Source: Undibacterium sp. KW1 (lineage in GTDB: Bacteria > Pseudomonadota > Gammaproteobacteria > Burkholderiales > Burkholderiaceae_D). Taken from it: 64,000 nt of DNA. The stretch lies in the NCBI RefSeq assembly GCF_009937955.1, contig NZ_AP018439.1, positions 3,906,001-3,970,000 on the forward strand. Reading direction: 5' to 3'. How positions within the stretch are numbered: the first letter of the stretch is position 1; each line of letters begins with the position of its first letter. The notes under the pieces were generated by a model, which did not search any database, was not told the DNA's origin, and was given only the letters and a program-made list of their open reading frames with translations. A program made the position numbers and the translations under genes. Shown in pieces: positions 8,630 through 19,750 of the stretch.

Positions 8630-10348
8630 TTAGTTTTTATTGTCGAGCTTGGCTTTCAACAAAGCGCCCAGGCTGGTTGTGCCGGATGCTGCGTTGGAAT
8701 CAGTAGTGGACATTTTTTGCATAGCTTCTTGTGTTTCAACGCTATCTTTAGCTTTGATAGACAATTGGATACCACGAGCTTTGCGGTCGATGTTCAATAC
8801 CAGGGCTTCAACTGTGTCGCCGACTTTCAGGTGTGTACCAGCATCTTCCACGCGGTCGCGGGAGATTTCGGATGCACGCAGGTAGCCTTCAACGTCGTCT
8901 GCCAACTGGATTACTGCGCCTTTGGCTTCAACGGATTTAACTGTACCAGTAACAACTGCACCTTTGTCGTTCATTGCGCAGTAGTTATTGAATGGGTCGC
9001 CTTCCAGTTGCTTAACGCCCAGGGAAACGCGCTCACGCTCAACGTCGATTGCCAGAACGATGGCTTCCAGTTCGTCACCTTTCTTGAAGCGACGTACTGC
9101 CTCTTCGCCTGTTTCATTCCAGGACAGGTCAGACAAATGTACCAGACCGTCGATGTTGCCAGACAAACCGATAAATACGCCGAAATCAGTGATGGACTTG
9201 ATCGCGCCGCGAACTTTGTCACCTTTCTTGTGGTTGATCGCGAAATCATCCCAAGGATTGGCTTTGCACTGTTTCATGCCCAGGCTGATACGACGACGTT
9301 CTTCGTCGATTTCCAGAACCATGACTTCAACTTCGTCGCCCAATTGAACAACTTTGTTTGGAGCAACGTTTTTGTTCGTCCAGTCCATTTCGGAAACGTG
9401 AACCAGACCTTCGATACCTTGCTCGACTTCAACGAACGCGCCGTAGTCGGTCAGGTTCGTTACTTTACCGAACAGACGTGTGTTCGCTGGGTAACGACGG
9501 GACAAACCTGTCCATGGGTCGTCGCCCAATTGTTTTACGCCCAGGGAAACACGGTTTTTCTCTTGGTCGAATTTCAATACTTTTGCAGTGATTTCCTGAC
9601 CAACTGTCAACACCTCGGAAGGGTGACGTACACGACGCCATGCCAGGTCGGTGATGTGCAACAAGCCATCGATGCCACCCAGATCAACGAACGCGCCGTA
9701 GTCAGTGATGTTTTTAACAACACCAGTAACCACTGTGCCTTCTTTCAGGGTTTCCATCAGTTTTTGACGCTCTTCGCCCATGGACGCTTCAACAACAGCG
9801 CGGCGGGACAGCACAACGTTGTTACGTTTGCGGTCGAGCTTGATCACTTTGAATTCCATGGTTTTGCCTTCGTAAGGAGTTGTATCCTTAACTGGGCGTG
9901 TATCAACCAAAGAACCTGGCAAGAAAGCGCGGATGCCGTTCGTCAGAACAGTCAGACCACCTTTGACTTTGCCATTTACTGTACCAGTAACGATCTCGCC
10001 AGACTCCAGCGCTTTTTCCAGCGCGAGCCAGGAGGCCAGACGTTTAGCTTTGTCACGGGACAAAATTGTGTCGCCGAAGCCGTTTTCCAGCGAATCAATC
10101 GCCACGGAAACGAAATCGCCGATATTAACTTCCAGGTCGCCCTGGTCGTTTTTGAATTCTTCAACAGGAATAAAGGCTTCAGACTTCAAGCCAGCGTTAA
10201 CGATCACGAAGTTGTGGTCGATACGGACGACTTCAGCAGAAATCACTTCACCGGAACGCATATCCTGACGTGACAGGGATTCTTCGAACAAAGCTGCGAA
10301 GCTATCTGCACCGGTTGCGAAATCTTGGGACATGAAAACAGTAGACAT
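8630..10348 (-). CDS. rpsA: 30S ribosomal protein S1
   Basis: The 572-residue protein carries six S1 (OB-fold) domains, recognisable by repeats such as [43 protein letters not shown] and [21 protein letters not shown]. It binds mRNA and delivers it to the 30S subunit. No good Shine-Dalgarno is seen before either candidate ATG (10348 or 10333), as is usual for autogenously regulated rpsA. The 136-bp leader after cmk contains a hairpin. Length and domain number match the family. Confidence 0.97.
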   Translation of the reverse strand: MSTVFMSQDFATGADSFAALFEESLSRQDMRSGEVISAEVVRIDHNFVIVNAGLKSEAFIPVEEFKNDQGDLEVNIGDFVSVAIDSLENGFGDTILSRDKAKRLASWLALEKALESGEIVTGTVNGKVKGGLTVLTNGIRAFLPGSLVDTRPVKDTTPYEGKTMEFKVIKLDRKRNNVVLSRRAVVEASMGEERQKLMETLKEGTVVTGVVKNITDYGAFVDLGGIDGLLHITDLAWRRVRHPSEVLTVGQEITAKVLKFDQEKNRVSLGVKQLGDDPWTGLSRRYPANTRLFGKVTNLTDYGAFVEVEQGIEGLVHVSEMDWTNKNVAPNKVVQLGDEVEVMVLEIDEERRRISLGMKQCKANPWDDFAINHKKGDKVRGAIKSITDFGVFIGLSGNIDGLVHLSDLSWNETGEEAVRRFKKGDELEAIVLAIDVERERVSLGVKQLEGDPFNNYCAMNDKGAVVTGTVKSVEAKGAVIQLADDVEGYLRASEISRDRVEDAGTHLKVGDTVEALVLNIDRKARGIQLSIKAKDSVETQEAMQKMSTTDSNAASGTTSLGALLKAKLDNKN

Positions 10349-10410
10349 AGTATTTACAAGTTAGCCGGAACGGTGCAAAAGGCACTATTTACCGGGTTAG
10401 GTTGAACATC

Positions 10411-10437
10411 CCTTTATTAACCTTGCGTCAATAAAGG
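10411..10437 (-). promoter_or_regulatory. Hairpin in the rpsA leader
   Basis: CCTTTATT and AATAAAGG form an 8-bp stem around an 11-base loop, 63 bases before the rpsA start. S1 leaders in other proteobacteria fold into hairpins used for S1 autoregulation. Function here is inference. Confidence 0.35.
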
Positions 10438-10484
10438 CACTTGAAACGACACCTGCAAACTTCACCAGATACTTAAATACTTAC

Positions 10485-11162
10485 TTATATAGTGTTGTTT
10501 GTCTGTGTTTGCGCATACCAGACCAGAACTTTATTGACCGCTTCTTCAGCAGTTAATTCAGATGTATCCAGGATGATCGCGTCTGGTGCGGGCTTGAGCG
10601 GCGCTGTGCTGCGGGCACTATCTCTCGCATCACGTTCCATCAAATCTTTTACCAAGTTTTCCATATTAGCAGAAATTCCCTTTTCAATCAATTGCTTATA
10701 TCGACGGCTTGCGCGCGCCTCAGCACTTGCTGTTAAGAAAACTTTTAAGCTGGCATCGGGGAAGATCACCGTCCCCATGTCGCGCCCATCAGCCACCAGG
10801 CCGGGTGTATAGCGAAAAGCCACCTGCAAATCAACCAGGGCCTGACGCACTGCCGGCAAAACAGCAATACGGGAAGCGGCTACGCCAACCTCTTCTGCCC
10901 TTACGGCATCGGTGACATCCGCATCTTCCAGAAAAACATGGCCGTGAACAAAACGGCAAGGCAGGGTCCTTGCCATGCTGGCAATGGTAGTTTCATCATC
11001 CAGAGCGATGCCATGGCGGGTGGCCATCAAGGCAGTCAGGCGGTACAGGGCACCAGAATCGAGGTAATGAAAACCCAGATGCTTGGCCACCCTGTGTGCC
11101 ACCGTGCCCTTACCGGATGCGGTAGGGCCGTCTATCGTGATAACAGGACTACGTGTAGTCAT
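10485..11162 (-). CDS. cmk: Cytidylate kinase
   Basis: The 225-residue enzyme phosphorylates CMP and dCMP. The P-loop [19 protein letters not shown] is at residues 8-26, followed by YLDSGALYR and [13 protein letters not shown], all diagnostic of Cmk. It lies 17 bases after aroA in the same direction. The order aroA-cmk-rpsA is widely conserved in proteobacteria. Confidence 0.96.
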   Translation of the reverse strand: MTTRSPVITIDGPTASGKGTVAHRVAKHLGFHYLDSGALYRLTALMATRHGIALDDETTIASMARTLPCRFVHGHVFLEDADVTDAVRAEEVGVAASRIAVLPAVRQALVDLQVAFRYTPGLVADGRDMGTVIFPDASLKVFLTASAEARASRRYKQLIEKGISANMENLVKDLMERDARDSARSTAPLKPAPDAIILDTSELTAEEAVNKVLVWYAQTQTNNTI

Positions 11163-11179
11163 AGAAACAATAAAAACCT

Positions 11180-12517
11180 TTAAAACAAATCTCGGTGATT
11201 AATCTTGGCAAAGACTTCAAAGTAATCTGGGAAGGTCTTGGCCACGCATTTTGGATCATTGATGCGCATAGTAGCACCTCTGCGGGCCCGGCCATCGAGG
11301 CTGGCCAAAGAGAAGCACATGGCCATGCGGTGATCATCGTAAGTATCGATAGTTGCAGGCAGGATATGCTCGGGCGGTGTGACCGTCATATAATCTGCGC
11401 CCTCTTCCACTATTGCCCCAAGCTTGCGCAATTCTGTTGCCATGGCAGACAGGCGATCGGTTTCCTTAACGCGCCAGCTGGCAATATTGCGCAGGGTCGT
11501 GGTGCCATTGGCATATAGTGCGGCTACCGCAATCGTCATGGCAGCGTCGGGGATATGGTTAAAATCCATATCTATGGCTTGCAAGACCCCATTCGAAGTG
11601 GCCTCTATCCAGTTATCACCACGGGTGATGGTTGCACCCATTTTTTCCAATGCCTCGGCAAAGCGCACATCGCCCTGTATGCTGGACTTGCCTACACCTT
11701 CTACACGGATAGGGCCGCCAGCGATGGCACCTGCTGCCAGGAAGTAGGAAGCAGATGAAGCATCACCTTCGACGTGGATAACACCAGGCGACACATAATG
11801 CTGGCCTTTTGTGACAGTAAAAGCCTGCCAGCCATCACGCTCTACCGTCACGCCAAATTTTTGCATAAGGTTCAGGGTGATTTCTATATAAGGCTTGGAA
11901 ATCAGCTCACCTATCACTTCTATCGTCACATCATGCTCGCGCGCCATCAAAGGTGCAGCCATCAGCAAGGCCGTCAGAAATTGGCTGGAGACATTGCCCT
12001 TGACCTGCAAACGCTGGGCGTGAACATGGCCACGGCGTATATGCAAAGGCGGGTAACCTGGATTGCCGGTATATTCTATCTGCGCACCAGCTTCATTCAG
12101 TGCATCAACCAGGTCACCGATAGGACGTTCATGCATGCGGTGCACGCCGTGGATAGTGTAATCACCACCCAGCACGGCCAGGGCACCTACCAGCGGGCGT
12201 ATCGCAGTACCGGCATTGCCCATGAACAGGTCTGCCTGGTGTTTGGGGAAGTGGCCTTTTACACCGTCTACCGTGTAATTCTGGCTTTCGCCATCCTGCT
12301 CCCAGTGAACACCCAATTGCGTCAGGGCGTTCAGCATGACCAGGGTGTCATCCGATGCCAGCAAATCCATGATTTGAGTTTTGCCTTCTGCCAGCGCCGC
12401 CAGCAAAAGGGTACGGTTGGAAATGCTTTTGGAGCCAGGTAATTTAACTGCGCCCTGAACCTGCATGACAGGTTGCAGATCGATGTGGTGCGGATAATGT
12501 TTGCTTGCTTGTGTCAT
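11180..12517 (-). CDS. aroA: 3-phosphoshikimate 1-carboxyvinyltransferase (EPSP synthase)
   Basis: The 445-residue enzyme joins shikimate 3-phosphate and phosphoenolpyruvate in the shikimate pathway. Motifs seen are [20 protein letters not shown] near the N terminus, [13 protein letters not shown] near residue 95, and the C-terminal [20 protein letters not shown] and DDHRMAM. The class [11 protein letters not shown] sequence marks it as a typical bacterial enzyme. ATG at 12517 is preferred over an upstream in-frame TTG at 12562 that lies 7 bases after tyrA. It belongs to the gyrA-serC-pheA-tyrA-aroA-cmk-rpsA block. Confidence 0.95.
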   Translation of the reverse strand: MTQASKHYPHHIDLQPVMQVQGAVKLPGSKSISNRTLLLAALAEGKTQIMDLLASDDTLVMLNALTQLGVHWEQDGESQNYTVDGVKGHFPKHQADLFMGNAGTAIRPLVGALAVLGGDYTIHGVHRMHERPIGDLVDALNEAGAQIEYTGNPGYPPLHIRRGHVHAQRLQVKGNVSSQFLTALLMAAPLMAREHDVTIEVIGELISKPYIEITLNLMQKFGVTVERDGWQAFTVTKGQHYVSPGVIHVEGDASSASYFLAAGAIAGGPIRVEGVGKSSIQGDVRFAEALEKMGATITRGDNWIEATSNGVLQAIDMDFNHIPDAAMTIAVAALYANGTTTLRNIASWRVKETDRLSAMATELRKLGAIVEEGADYMTVTPPEHILPATIDTYDDHRMAMCFSLASLDGRARRGATMRINDPKCVAKTFPDYFEVFAKINHRDLF

Positions 12518-12568
12518 GGTCTTATTCAATCTTGAGTTTGTCGATGCAGAGAAGAGCAACAAGCCCTG

Positions 12569-13477
12569 TCAATCTCCACCTTCACGCTGCTGTTTTTCGG
12601 CTGCCTCAATGGCACTGATCCAGTTATGCCGCGCGCGCTGGGCATTGGTGTAAATACCTTCTATACCCTCACTATCGGCATCCACCAGATGCTGGCGCAA
12701 GATGGACAGGCGGGCGGTATAGGAATCCAATTCCTGCAACATCGCAGCCCGGTTCGCCAGACTGATGTCACGCCACATTTCCGGTGATGACCCAGCGATG
12801 CGGGTAAAGTCTCGAAAACCACTGGCAGCATACTGGAACAAGGTATCTGCATGCGGCTTGCGGGCGATATCATCGACCAAGGCATAAGCCAGCAAATGCG
12901 GCAAATGGCTGACTGCAGCAAATACAGCATCATGCGCAGCAGGCTCCAGATGATGGATGATGGCACCGCATTGCTGCCATGTCCAGGCCACCCTCGCCAC
13001 GTCAGCATCGGTATTTTCTGGCAGGCGGGTGATGACGGCTTTTTTGCCAATATACAAATCCACCAGTGCTGCCTCAGGCCCGTTCAATTCACGTCCGGCA
13101 ATTGGATGCGCAGGTACAAATTGCGCAATCTTTTCACCCAGGCTGGCGCGTGCGGCTGCCACCACATCGGCCTTGGTACTGCCCGCATCCGTGACTATCG
13201 TACCCGGCTGCAGGTGCGGATAAATCGCCTTCAATATCGCGCCGGTTTGTGCCACTGGCGCGGCTATCAGTACCAGGTCGCAGTTGCGCAGTGCCTGTTC
13301 GGCATTCAAGGCTATTTCATCGATGATGCCCAATTGCTGCGCTTTTTCCAGTGAAGCCTGGCTGCGCCCTACCCCGGCTATCTGCTCAACTGCCCCTGCC
13401 TTTTTCAAAGCCAGGGCAAATGAACCTCCAATCAAACCTACGCCAAAAATCGCTATGCGTTGAAAAGCTTTTTGCAT
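12569..13477 (-). CDS. tyrA: Prephenate dehydrogenase
   Basis: The 302-residue NAD(P)-dependent enzyme converts prephenate to 4-hydroxyphenylpyruvate in tyrosine synthesis. The Rossmann motif IAIFGVGLIGGSFALALKKAG is at the N terminus, and VTDAGSTKADVV, PAHPIAGRELNGP and the helical dimerisation region follow. The start at 13477 is 7 bases after the pheA stop with GAGTG before it; a longer frame from 13537 would overlap pheA and lacks similarity. No chorismate mutase domain is fused. Confidence 0.94.
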   Translation of the reverse strand: MQKAFQRIAIFGVGLIGGSFALALKKAGAVEQIAGVGRSQASLEKAQQLGIIDEIALNAEQALRNCDLVLIAAPVAQTGAILKAIYPHLQPGTIVTDAGSTKADVVAAARASLGEKIAQFVPAHPIAGRELNGPEAALVDLYIGKKAVITRLPENTDADVARVAWTWQQCGAIIHHLEPAAHDAVFAAVSHLPHLLAYALVDDIARKPHADTLFQYAASGFRDFTRIAGSSPEMWRDISLANRAAMLQELDSYTARLSILRQHLVDADSEGIEGIYTNAQRARHNWISAIEAAEKQQREGGD

Positions 13478-13484
13478 CAGGCAC

Positions 13485-14557
13485 TCACACTGTACAAGGG
13501 TAAGAACCCAGCACCTTGAAGAAGGCCGCTTTATCATTCAACTCGGCCATGGCGGCTGCCACCTTGGCGTCCATGACATGGCCTTCTACATCGACATAGA
13601 AATAATATTCCCAATTGCCGGTACGTGCGGGACGCGACTCAAAACGCGTCATCGAGACACCATGCTTTTCCAGCGGAGCCAGCAGGTTATAGACAGCACC
13701 CGCCTTGTTCGGTGTCGCCAGCACGATGGAAGTCTGGTCCTTGCCACTAGGCGTGGTATGCAGGCGACCAATGACGGCAAAACGAGTACGGTTATGCGGA
13801 TCATCCTGGATGTGGGCAGAGACGATGCCCAGATTGTACTGGTGACCTGCGATTTCACTGGCGATCGCTGCCACGGTGTAATCACCACTGGCCATGCGTG
13901 CTGCTTCTGCATTCGATGCCACCGCATGTCTTTCCACATGCGGGAAATGCTGGTTCAGCCAGGCCTGGCACTGCGCCAAAGCTTGCGAGTGGGCACAGAT
14001 GCGGCTGACGCCTTCCATATTGCCAGACTTGCTCATCAGGCTATGTTGTACAGGTATCGCCAGCTCGCCACTGATGGCCAGGCTGGTTTGCAAGAGCAAA
14101 TCTAGGGTACGGTTGATCGCGCCTTCGGATGAATTCTCGATAGGCACGACACCAAAGTCCGCCGTGCCTGCTTCTGTCGCACGAAAAACTTCATCAATAG
14201 ATACGCAAGGCAGGGGCTGGATGGCATGACCAAACTGTTTATAGACAGCCTGCTCGCTGAAGGTGCCGACAGGGCCAAGGAAAGCCACGACCACGCGGCG
14301 CTCCAGCGCACGGCAGGCTGACATGATTTCGCGGAAGATCAGTTGTATATCATCGCTAAGCAAGGGGCCGGGATTGCGCTCCGCCACGCCGCGCAAGACT
14401 TGCGCTTCACGCTCAGGACGAAACACTGGCGCATTGGTTTCTGCCTTGACATGACCAACTTCTTCCGCCACGCGGGCGCGCTGGTTCAGCAAATCCAGGA
14501 TTTGTGCATCGATGGCATCAATCTTGATGCGCAGGGGAGTAATTTATTGTCGCTCAT
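13485..14557 (-). CDS. pheA: Chorismate mutase/prephenate dehydratase (P-protein), with an apparent frameshift near the start
   Basis: This bifunctional enzyme makes phenylpyruvate from chorismate. The dehydratase domain (VAFLGPVGTFSEQAVYKQFG onward) and a C-terminal ACT domain (SIVLATPNKAGAVYNLLAPL; TRFESRPARTG) are intact. The expected start is the ATG at 14557, with AGG 8 bases upstream, reading MSDNKLLP. It then runs out of frame at the G4 run 14534-14537 (C4 on the coding strand). One more base there would continue as LRIKIDAIDAQILDLLNQRA, a perfect AroQ chorismate mutase helix. As written, frame 0 stops after about 23 codons, and the main frame is open only from about 14542 with no ATG; the first usable codon is a TTG at 14492. 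Losing this helix would remove the catalytic arginine of LRIKID. Either a real 1-base deletion or a homopolymer error is possible. Confidence 0.85.
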
Positions 14558-14801
14558 AATGACCTAAAAACCGTGTTTGATAGGGTGTGGGCAGGCAGCA
14601 ATACTGTAGCGCAAGGCTGTCATGCCGGATATGCTTTTTTCGCCAGACTTTTGACCTGGTTCATCAGCGCCACGGTTTCCAGGTGATGGTGAGTACCATG
14701 CTCAGAAAGGGCTGATGATGAAAATAATGTTATTGGCGTCTGTCTATAGAGTAAACAAAACAGACGCTGTATATCTTAAATGCTGTCTTTAAGCTCAGGT
14801 T

Positions 14802-15905
14802 TTATGAATTTCTTTTGGCGAAATCCTGCATAAAACTGACCAGAGCCTGTACGCCTTCTATAGGCATGGCGTTATAAATCGAGGCACGCATGCCGCCTAC
14901 TGATTTATGGCCTTTCAATTGCAACAGGCCATTCGCCTTGGCTTCTGCCAGGAATGCCGCATTCAGGTTTTCATCTTTCAGGTAAAAAGGCACATTCATA
15001 CGTGAACGGCTGCCTTTTTCTACTCTGTTCTCATAAAAATCTGTGGAGTCCAGATACTCATACAGCAGGCTGGATTTGGCAATATTCTTTTGCTCCATCG
15101 CCGCCACACCGCCCTGCTGCTTCAGCCATTTGAAGACCAGACCAGCGATGTAAATTGCATAGGTTGGCGGGGTGTTATACATAGAATCATTGTCAGCAAC
15201 GATTTTCCAGTCAAAAGCCGATGGGCAGATGGGCAAGGCATGGCCGAGCAAATCCTCACGCACAATGACGATGGTCAGACCTGCAGGGCCGATATTCTTT
15301 TGCGCGCCACCAAAGATGACGCCGTATTTGGAGACATCAATCACGCGTGACAGAATGTGCGAAGACATGTCGGCAACGATGGGCGCATCACCAGTTTCAG
15401 CGGCGATATCAGGAGCAAAATTGTATTCGATACCGTCTATGGTTTCATTGGTGCACAGATGCACATAGGCTGCACCTGGCGTCAATTTCCAGCTATCGCG
15501 TGGTGGCATGGTAGTAAACCCGCTGGCCTCGCCAGAAGCAGCGACATTCACATTGCCGTATTTTTTTGCTTCCTTGATGGACTTGCCAGTCCAGGAGCCA
15601 GTGTGGATGAAATCAGCCGTTGCCGGCTGCGGCTTGCGCCCCATCAGATTCATGGGAACGATAGCATTTTCACCCAGGCCACCACCTTGCAGGAACAGGA
15701 TTTTATAATTGTCCGGCACCGCCAGCAGCTCGCGCAAATCACTTTGTGCAGCAGCGATAATGGACATGAATTCCGGCCCACGGTGGCTCATTTCCATGAC
15801 GGACATGCCACTGCCATGCCAGTCCAGCATTTCGGCAGCGGCTTGCTGCAACACCTCTTTCGGCAATACTGCCGGGCCCGCAGAGAAATTGTAGATCGTC
15901 GTCAT
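14802..15905 (-). CDS. serC: Phosphoserine aminotransferase
   Basis: The 367-residue PLP enzyme makes 3-phosphoserine, and also acts in pyridoxal phosphate synthesis. It begins [20 protein letters not shown] and contains [12 protein letters not shown], where the lysine binds PLP, near residue 200. Length and motifs match SerC. It starts 6 bases after the gyrA stop, so the two are co-transcribed; the gyrA-serC-pheA order is normal for Betaproteobacteria. The 244 bases between serC and pheA hold nothing coding. Confidence 0.96.
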   Translation of the reverse strand: MTTIYNFSAGPAVLPKEVLQQAAAEMLDWHGSGMSVMEMSHRGPEFMSIIAAAQSDLRELLAVPDNYKILFLQGGGLGENAIVPMNLMGRKPQPATADFIHTGSWTGKSIKEAKKYGNVNVAASGEASGFTTMPPRDSWKLTPGAAYVHLCTNETIDGIEYNFAPDIAAETGDAPIVADMSSHILSRVIDVSKYGVIFGGAQKNIGPAGLTIVIVREDLLGHALPICPSAFDWKIVADNDSMYNTPPTYAIYIAGLVFKWLKQQGGVAAMEQKNIAKSSLLYEYLDSTDFYENRVEKGSRSRMNVPFYLKDENLNAAFLAEAKANGLLQLKGHKSVGGMRASIYNAMPIEGVQALVSFMQDFAKRNS

Positions 15906-15911
15906 GATGGC

Positions 15912-18563
15912 TTACTCCGCTGCGTCGGCTTCTGGTGCGCTGCCTTCTGCTTCACCAGCACCGTTATCGCCTGTATCTACATCGGCATCTGTTTCCACAA
16001 TGCGTTGCAAGCCAGACAATTTGGTACCGTCTTCAACCGCAATCAGGGTCACGCCCTGAGTTGCACGGCCCATTTCACGGATTTCGGAAACACGGGTACG
16101 TATCAGGATGCCACCGGTAGTGATCAACATGATTTCATCCGTTGTCTCAACCAGTGTTGCAGCCACAACCTTGCCGTTACGCTCGGAAGTCTGGATCGCG
16201 ATCATGCCCTTGGTACCACGGCCATGACGGGTGTATTCAGTGATAGGTGTACGTTTCCCAAAGCCGTTTTCAGTCGCAGTCAACACAGATTGCTGTTCAT
16301 TTTCAGCCACCAGCAAGGCAATAACCTGCTGGCCTTCATCCAGGTTCATGCCGCGTACACCACGGGCTGTGCGGCCCATAGGACGCACATCGTTTTCATC
16401 AAAGCGTACTGCTTTGCCGGAATCAGAGAACAGCATGACATCATGCTTGCCATCGGTCAGTGCCGCGCCGATAAGGAAATCGCCCTCGTCCAGATCAACC
16501 GCAATAATGCCGGCCTTACGTGGATTGCTGAAATCAGTCAAAGGTGTTTTCTTGACCGTGCCCAGGCTGGTGGACATGAAGACATAATGGTCTTCAGGGA
16601 AAGTACGGTTATCGCCAGACAAAGGCAGGATGACGGTGATTTTTTCACCGTCCTGCAATGGGAACATGTTGACGATAGGCTTGCCGCGTGAAGTACGCGA
16701 GCCTTGTGGCACTTCCCAGACCTTCAGCCAGTACATGCGGCCACGGTTACTGAAGCACAGGATGTAATCATGGGTATTAGCCACGAAGAGTTGCTCGATC
16801 CAGTCATCATCCTTGGTCGCTGTCGCCTGCTTGCCACGGCCACCGCGTTTTTGCGCGCGGTATTCAGACAAAGGTTGCGACTTCATATAACCAGTGTGCG
16901 ACAGGGTCACGACCATGTCTTGCGGCGTGATCAGGTCTTCTGTGCCCAGGTCTGTGGCGTTATGGGTGATTTCTGAACGGCGTACGTCTTTATTGCCTTC
17001 GCCGTATTCATTGCGGGCCAGGGTCAGTTCATCAGTGATGATGACGGTGACGCGTTCTGGCTTGGACAAGATGTCCAGCAAATCGGCAATCTCGGCCATG
17101 ACGTCTTTGTATTCATTGACGATCTTGTCTTGTTCCAGACCAGTCAGGCGTTGCAAACGCATTTGCAGGATTTCTTGCGCCTGGTCGTCAGACAATTTAT
17201 ACAGACCATCTGGCTGTATGCCGTAGTGTTTAGGCAAATTCTCAGGGCGGAAAGAATCAATACCACCAGAATTGTCAGCAGCAGTACGCACCAGCATCTC
17301 ACGCACCATGGAACTATCCCAGGCGCGTGTCATCAATTCCTGTTTCGCGATCGGTGGCGTAGGCGCTGCGCGGATGATGGCGATAAAGTCATCGATATTC
17401 GCCAGCGCAACAGCCAGGCCTTCCAGCACATGGCCACGCTCACGTGCCTTGCGCAGTTCAAACAGGGTGCGGCGCGTCACTACTTCACGACGATGCGACA
17501 AGAAGCAGGACAGCATTTCCTTCAAGTTCAGCAATTTAGGCTGACCATTCACCAGCGCCACCATGTTCATGCCGAAAGTATCTTGCAACTGCGTCTGCTT
17601 GTACAGATTATTCAGTACTACATCAGGTACTTCGCCACGCTTGAGCTCGATAACCACGCGCATGCCCGATTTATCGGATTCATCGCGGATATCAGAAATA
17701 CCATCGAGCTTTTTGTCGCGTACCAGTTCAGCGATACGTTCCAGCAGGGATTTTTTATTGACCTGGTAAGGCAGCTCATCAACGATCAGCGCAGTACGGC
17801 TGTCTTTGCCAAACTCTTCAAAGTGGGTCTTGGCGCGCATGACCACACGGCCACGGCCAGTGCGGTAACCATCGCGCACACCAGACACGCCATAGATAAT
17901 GCCGCCGGTAGGGAAGTCAGGTGCAGGGATGATCTCGATCAGTTCATCGATCGTGCAATCACTATTGCGCAAGACATGCAGAGCACCATTGATGATCTCG
18001 GTAATATTATGTGGCGGGATATTCGTCGCCATACCCACTGCAATACCGGATGCGCCATTGATCAGCAGATTCGGGATACGGGTAGGCAGAACCGAAGGCT
18101 CTTTCTCTTTGCCGTCATAGTTGGGAACGAAATCGACTGTTTCTTTTTCGATATCGGCCAGAATTTCATTGGCGATCTTGTCCAGGCGGCACTCGGTATA
18201 ACGCATCGCCGCAGCATTGTCGCCATCGATGGAACCAAAGTTACCCTGACCATCGACCAGGGTATAACGCAGGGAAAAGTCTTGCGCCATACGCACCAGC
18301 GTGTCGTAAATGGAGGCATCGCCATGGGGATGGTACTTACCCATGACTTCACCCACCACACGCGCACATTTAACGAAGGGGCGGTTATAGACATTGTTCA
18401 TTTCGTGCATCGCGAACAATACGCGACGATGCACAGGCTTTAAGCCATCACGCACATCCGGCAAAGCGCGACCTACGATAACGCTCATCGCGTAATCGAG
18501 ATAGCTTTTGCGCATTTCTTCTTCAAGGGAAATCGGGAGTGTTTCTTTTGCGAATTGATCCAT
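15912..18563 (-). CDS. gyrA: DNA gyrase subunit A
   Basis: The 883-residue subunit breaks and rejoins DNA in supercoiling. It begins [20 protein letters not shown]. The quinolone-resistance region reads [20 protein letters not shown], with Ser/Ala83 and Asp87 equivalents as Ala and Tyr-adjacent residues typical of wild-type Betaproteobacteria. The catalytic tyrosine lies in AMRYTECRL, and the C-terminal beta-pinwheel carries GyrA-box-like QKRGGRGKQ. The start at 18563 follows family length; a 52-residue in-frame extension to 18719 covers the leader and is rejected. Confidence 0.96.
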   Translation of the reverse strand: MDQFAKETLPISLEEEMRKSYLDYAMSVIVGRALPDVRDGLKPVHRRVLFAMHEMNNVYNRPFVKCARVVGEVMGKYHPHGDASIYDTLVRMAQDFSLRYTLVDGQGNFGSIDGDNAAAMRYTECRLDKIANEILADIEKETVDFVPNYDGKEKEPSVLPTRIPNLLINGASGIAVGMATNIPPHNITEIINGALHVLRNSDCTIDELIEIIPAPDFPTGGIIYGVSGVRDGYRTGRGRVVMRAKTHFEEFGKDSRTALIVDELPYQVNKKSLLERIAELVRDKKLDGISDIRDESDKSGMRVVIELKRGEVPDVVLNNLYKQTQLQDTFGMNMVALVNGQPKLLNLKEMLSCFLSHRREVVTRRTLFELRKARERGHVLEGLAVALANIDDFIAIIRAAPTPPIAKQELMTRAWDSSMVREMLVRTAADNSGGIDSFRPENLPKHYGIQPDGLYKLSDDQAQEILQMRLQRLTGLEQDKIVNEYKDVMAEIADLLDILSKPERVTVIITDELTLARNEYGEGNKDVRRSEITHNATDLGTEDLITPQDMVVTLSHTGYMKSQPLSEYRAQKRGGRGKQATATKDDDWIEQLFVANTHDYILCFSNRGRMYWLKVWEVPQGSRTSRGKPIVNMFPLQDGEKITVILPLSGDNRTFPEDHYVFMSTSLGTVKKTPLTDFSNPRKAGIIAVDLDEGDFLIGAALTDGKHDVMLFSDSGKAVRFDENDVRPMGRTARGVRGMNLDEGQQVIALLVAENEQQSVLTATENGFGKRTPITEYTRHGRGTKGMIAIQTSERNGKVVAATLVETTDEIMLITTGGILIRTRVSEIREMGRATQGVTLIAVEDGTKLSGLQRIVETDADVDTGDNGAGEAEGSAPEADAAE

Positions 18564-18880
18564 TGGCGGCCGGCGAATTAGAGCTTGGTTAATTAATAAC
18601 GTCTTTAATAACGTCCTTAATTGAAATCCAATAAGTGAAATCCAATAAGATTTTATTAAGACTGTTAAAGACTGACGTTTAACTCTTGATTCTAACATGC
18701 CTCCTACGTTGAATTCCATTTATAGCAATTAAGTCAGGCAAACACTGGCAATAGGCAGCAAAATAGCCAACTGACAGCGTGCAACACTGTCATTCAAATG
18801 ACAGCCGGGGTGCAAATTTATATGATTTAATCAAAAGCATAATAAAAACACCTGACAAATAATTCCCCACGGAGACAACC
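18564..18880. other. gyrA/ompA divergent intergenic region with two tandem microduplications
   Basis: This 317-bp region separates gyrA from a plus-strand OmpA-like gene and must hold both promoters. TTAATAACGTC occurs twice (18593-18603 and 18605-18615). TGAAATCCAATAAG occurs twice in direct tandem (18622-18635 and 18636-18649). Both lie in the gyrA leader. No clear consensus promoter could be assigned by eye. Confidence 0.6.
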
Positions 18881-19444
18881 ATGTTAAAAAATTTGACAGC
18901 ACTTTGTGTGCTCGCAGCATTCGCCCTGCCCGTCTCAACAGCACTGGCCCAAACCGCTGCTGCACCAGCATCTGCGGCACAAACTGGTGAAGCCCCTGTA
19001 TCTGCCGCAGTTACTCCACCCGCCCCAGCCCCGGCTGCTGCACCAAAACGCTGCGACTTTGCCCTCACCCTGCAAAGCGATGAAATTTTTGAGCACAAAA
19101 AATCCGTACAATTATCTGTATTGAATGACAAGGGTAAAGAGCGCATAGACAATGAAGTCATAGCCAAGCTGGCCAACTGCGCCAAAGTTGATCTCATCGT
19201 CGTCAGTGGCCACACCGACCTGTCAGCCAGCCATGCACAAGCCCAGAAATTATCTGAAAAGAATGCCGATGCCGTGGTCGCTTACTTAGCTAGCAAGGGC
19301 CTGAGTGCCCCTATGGACACCATGGGCATGGGTAAAACCCAACAAATCAAGGCTTGCGATGACAAGTTACCTAAAGCAAAACTGGCAGAATGCCTTGCAC
19401 CAAACAGGCGCATCGTCGTCGAAGGACGCGGTCTCGCCAAATAA
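18881..19444 (+). CDS. OmpA-family protein, periplasmic
   Basis: The 187-residue product has a signal peptide (residues 1-23, ending ALAQ), an Ala/Pro linker to about residue 55 and an OmpA C-terminal peptidoglycan-binding domain (LIVVSGHTDLSASHAQAQKLSEKNADAVVAYL; NRRIVVEGRG). The family Asp and Arg that bind diaminopimelate are present in GHTD and the final NRR. It lacks a beta-barrel, so it is probably a periplasmic, cell-wall-tethering protein. Two cysteine pairs (CDF, CAK, CDD, CLA) could form disulfides. GGAGA precedes the ATG. Confidence 0.85.
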   Translation: MLKNLTALCVLAAFALPVSTALAQTAAAPASAAQTGEAPVSAAVTPPAPAPAAAPKRCDFALTLQSDEIFEHKKSVQLSVLNDKGKERIDNEVIAKLANCAKVDLIVVSGHTDLSASHAQAQKLSEKNADAVVAYLASKGLSAPMDTMGMGKTQQIKACDDKLPKAKLAECLAPNRRIVVEGRGLAK

Positions 19445-19750
19445 TTTCAGTGTAAAAACCCGTCGTTTTTCTGGTTAAAAACAAAACACTTCTGCTCCGG
19501 AACTGGTATTAGCTTGCCAAAGCATACATTTCGTTGTCAAAATACGACATATTTAACTAACTGTAACTTTGTCGATTTAACAATTTTCGTCTTTATATTG
19601 ATGATTATGGCAAAATAGAACGAATGCTTATTTATGGCTGACATGATGTTTGACGAAATAGTAATGTCATCATCGCCGTGGTACTATCTGGTTTTATGCA
19701 GTAATTTGCGCAGTTCATCTGCGGTAATAATCTCACCCGAGAGGAGAAAT
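19445..19750. other. Intergenic region before the second OmpA gene
   Basis: These 306 bases are A+T-rich and hold no convincing gene. The last ten bases include GAGGAG, the ribosome-binding site of the next gene. A promoter for the highly expressed OmpA gene is expected here but no clean -10/-35 pair was seen. Confidence 0.4.

Noticed and set aside
8717..10273. A 518-codon open frame on the plus strand
   Set aside because: It is antisense to rpsA, and the S1 repeats of rpsA explain the composition.
14738..14771. GCGTCTGT/ACAGACGC hairpin after serC as a terminator
   Set aside because: The loop is long and no T run follows on the minus strand.
15357..18443. Long plus-strand frames of 444 and 437 codons
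   Set aside because: They are antisense to serC and gyrA, have Cys/His-rich random composition and no ribosome-binding sites.
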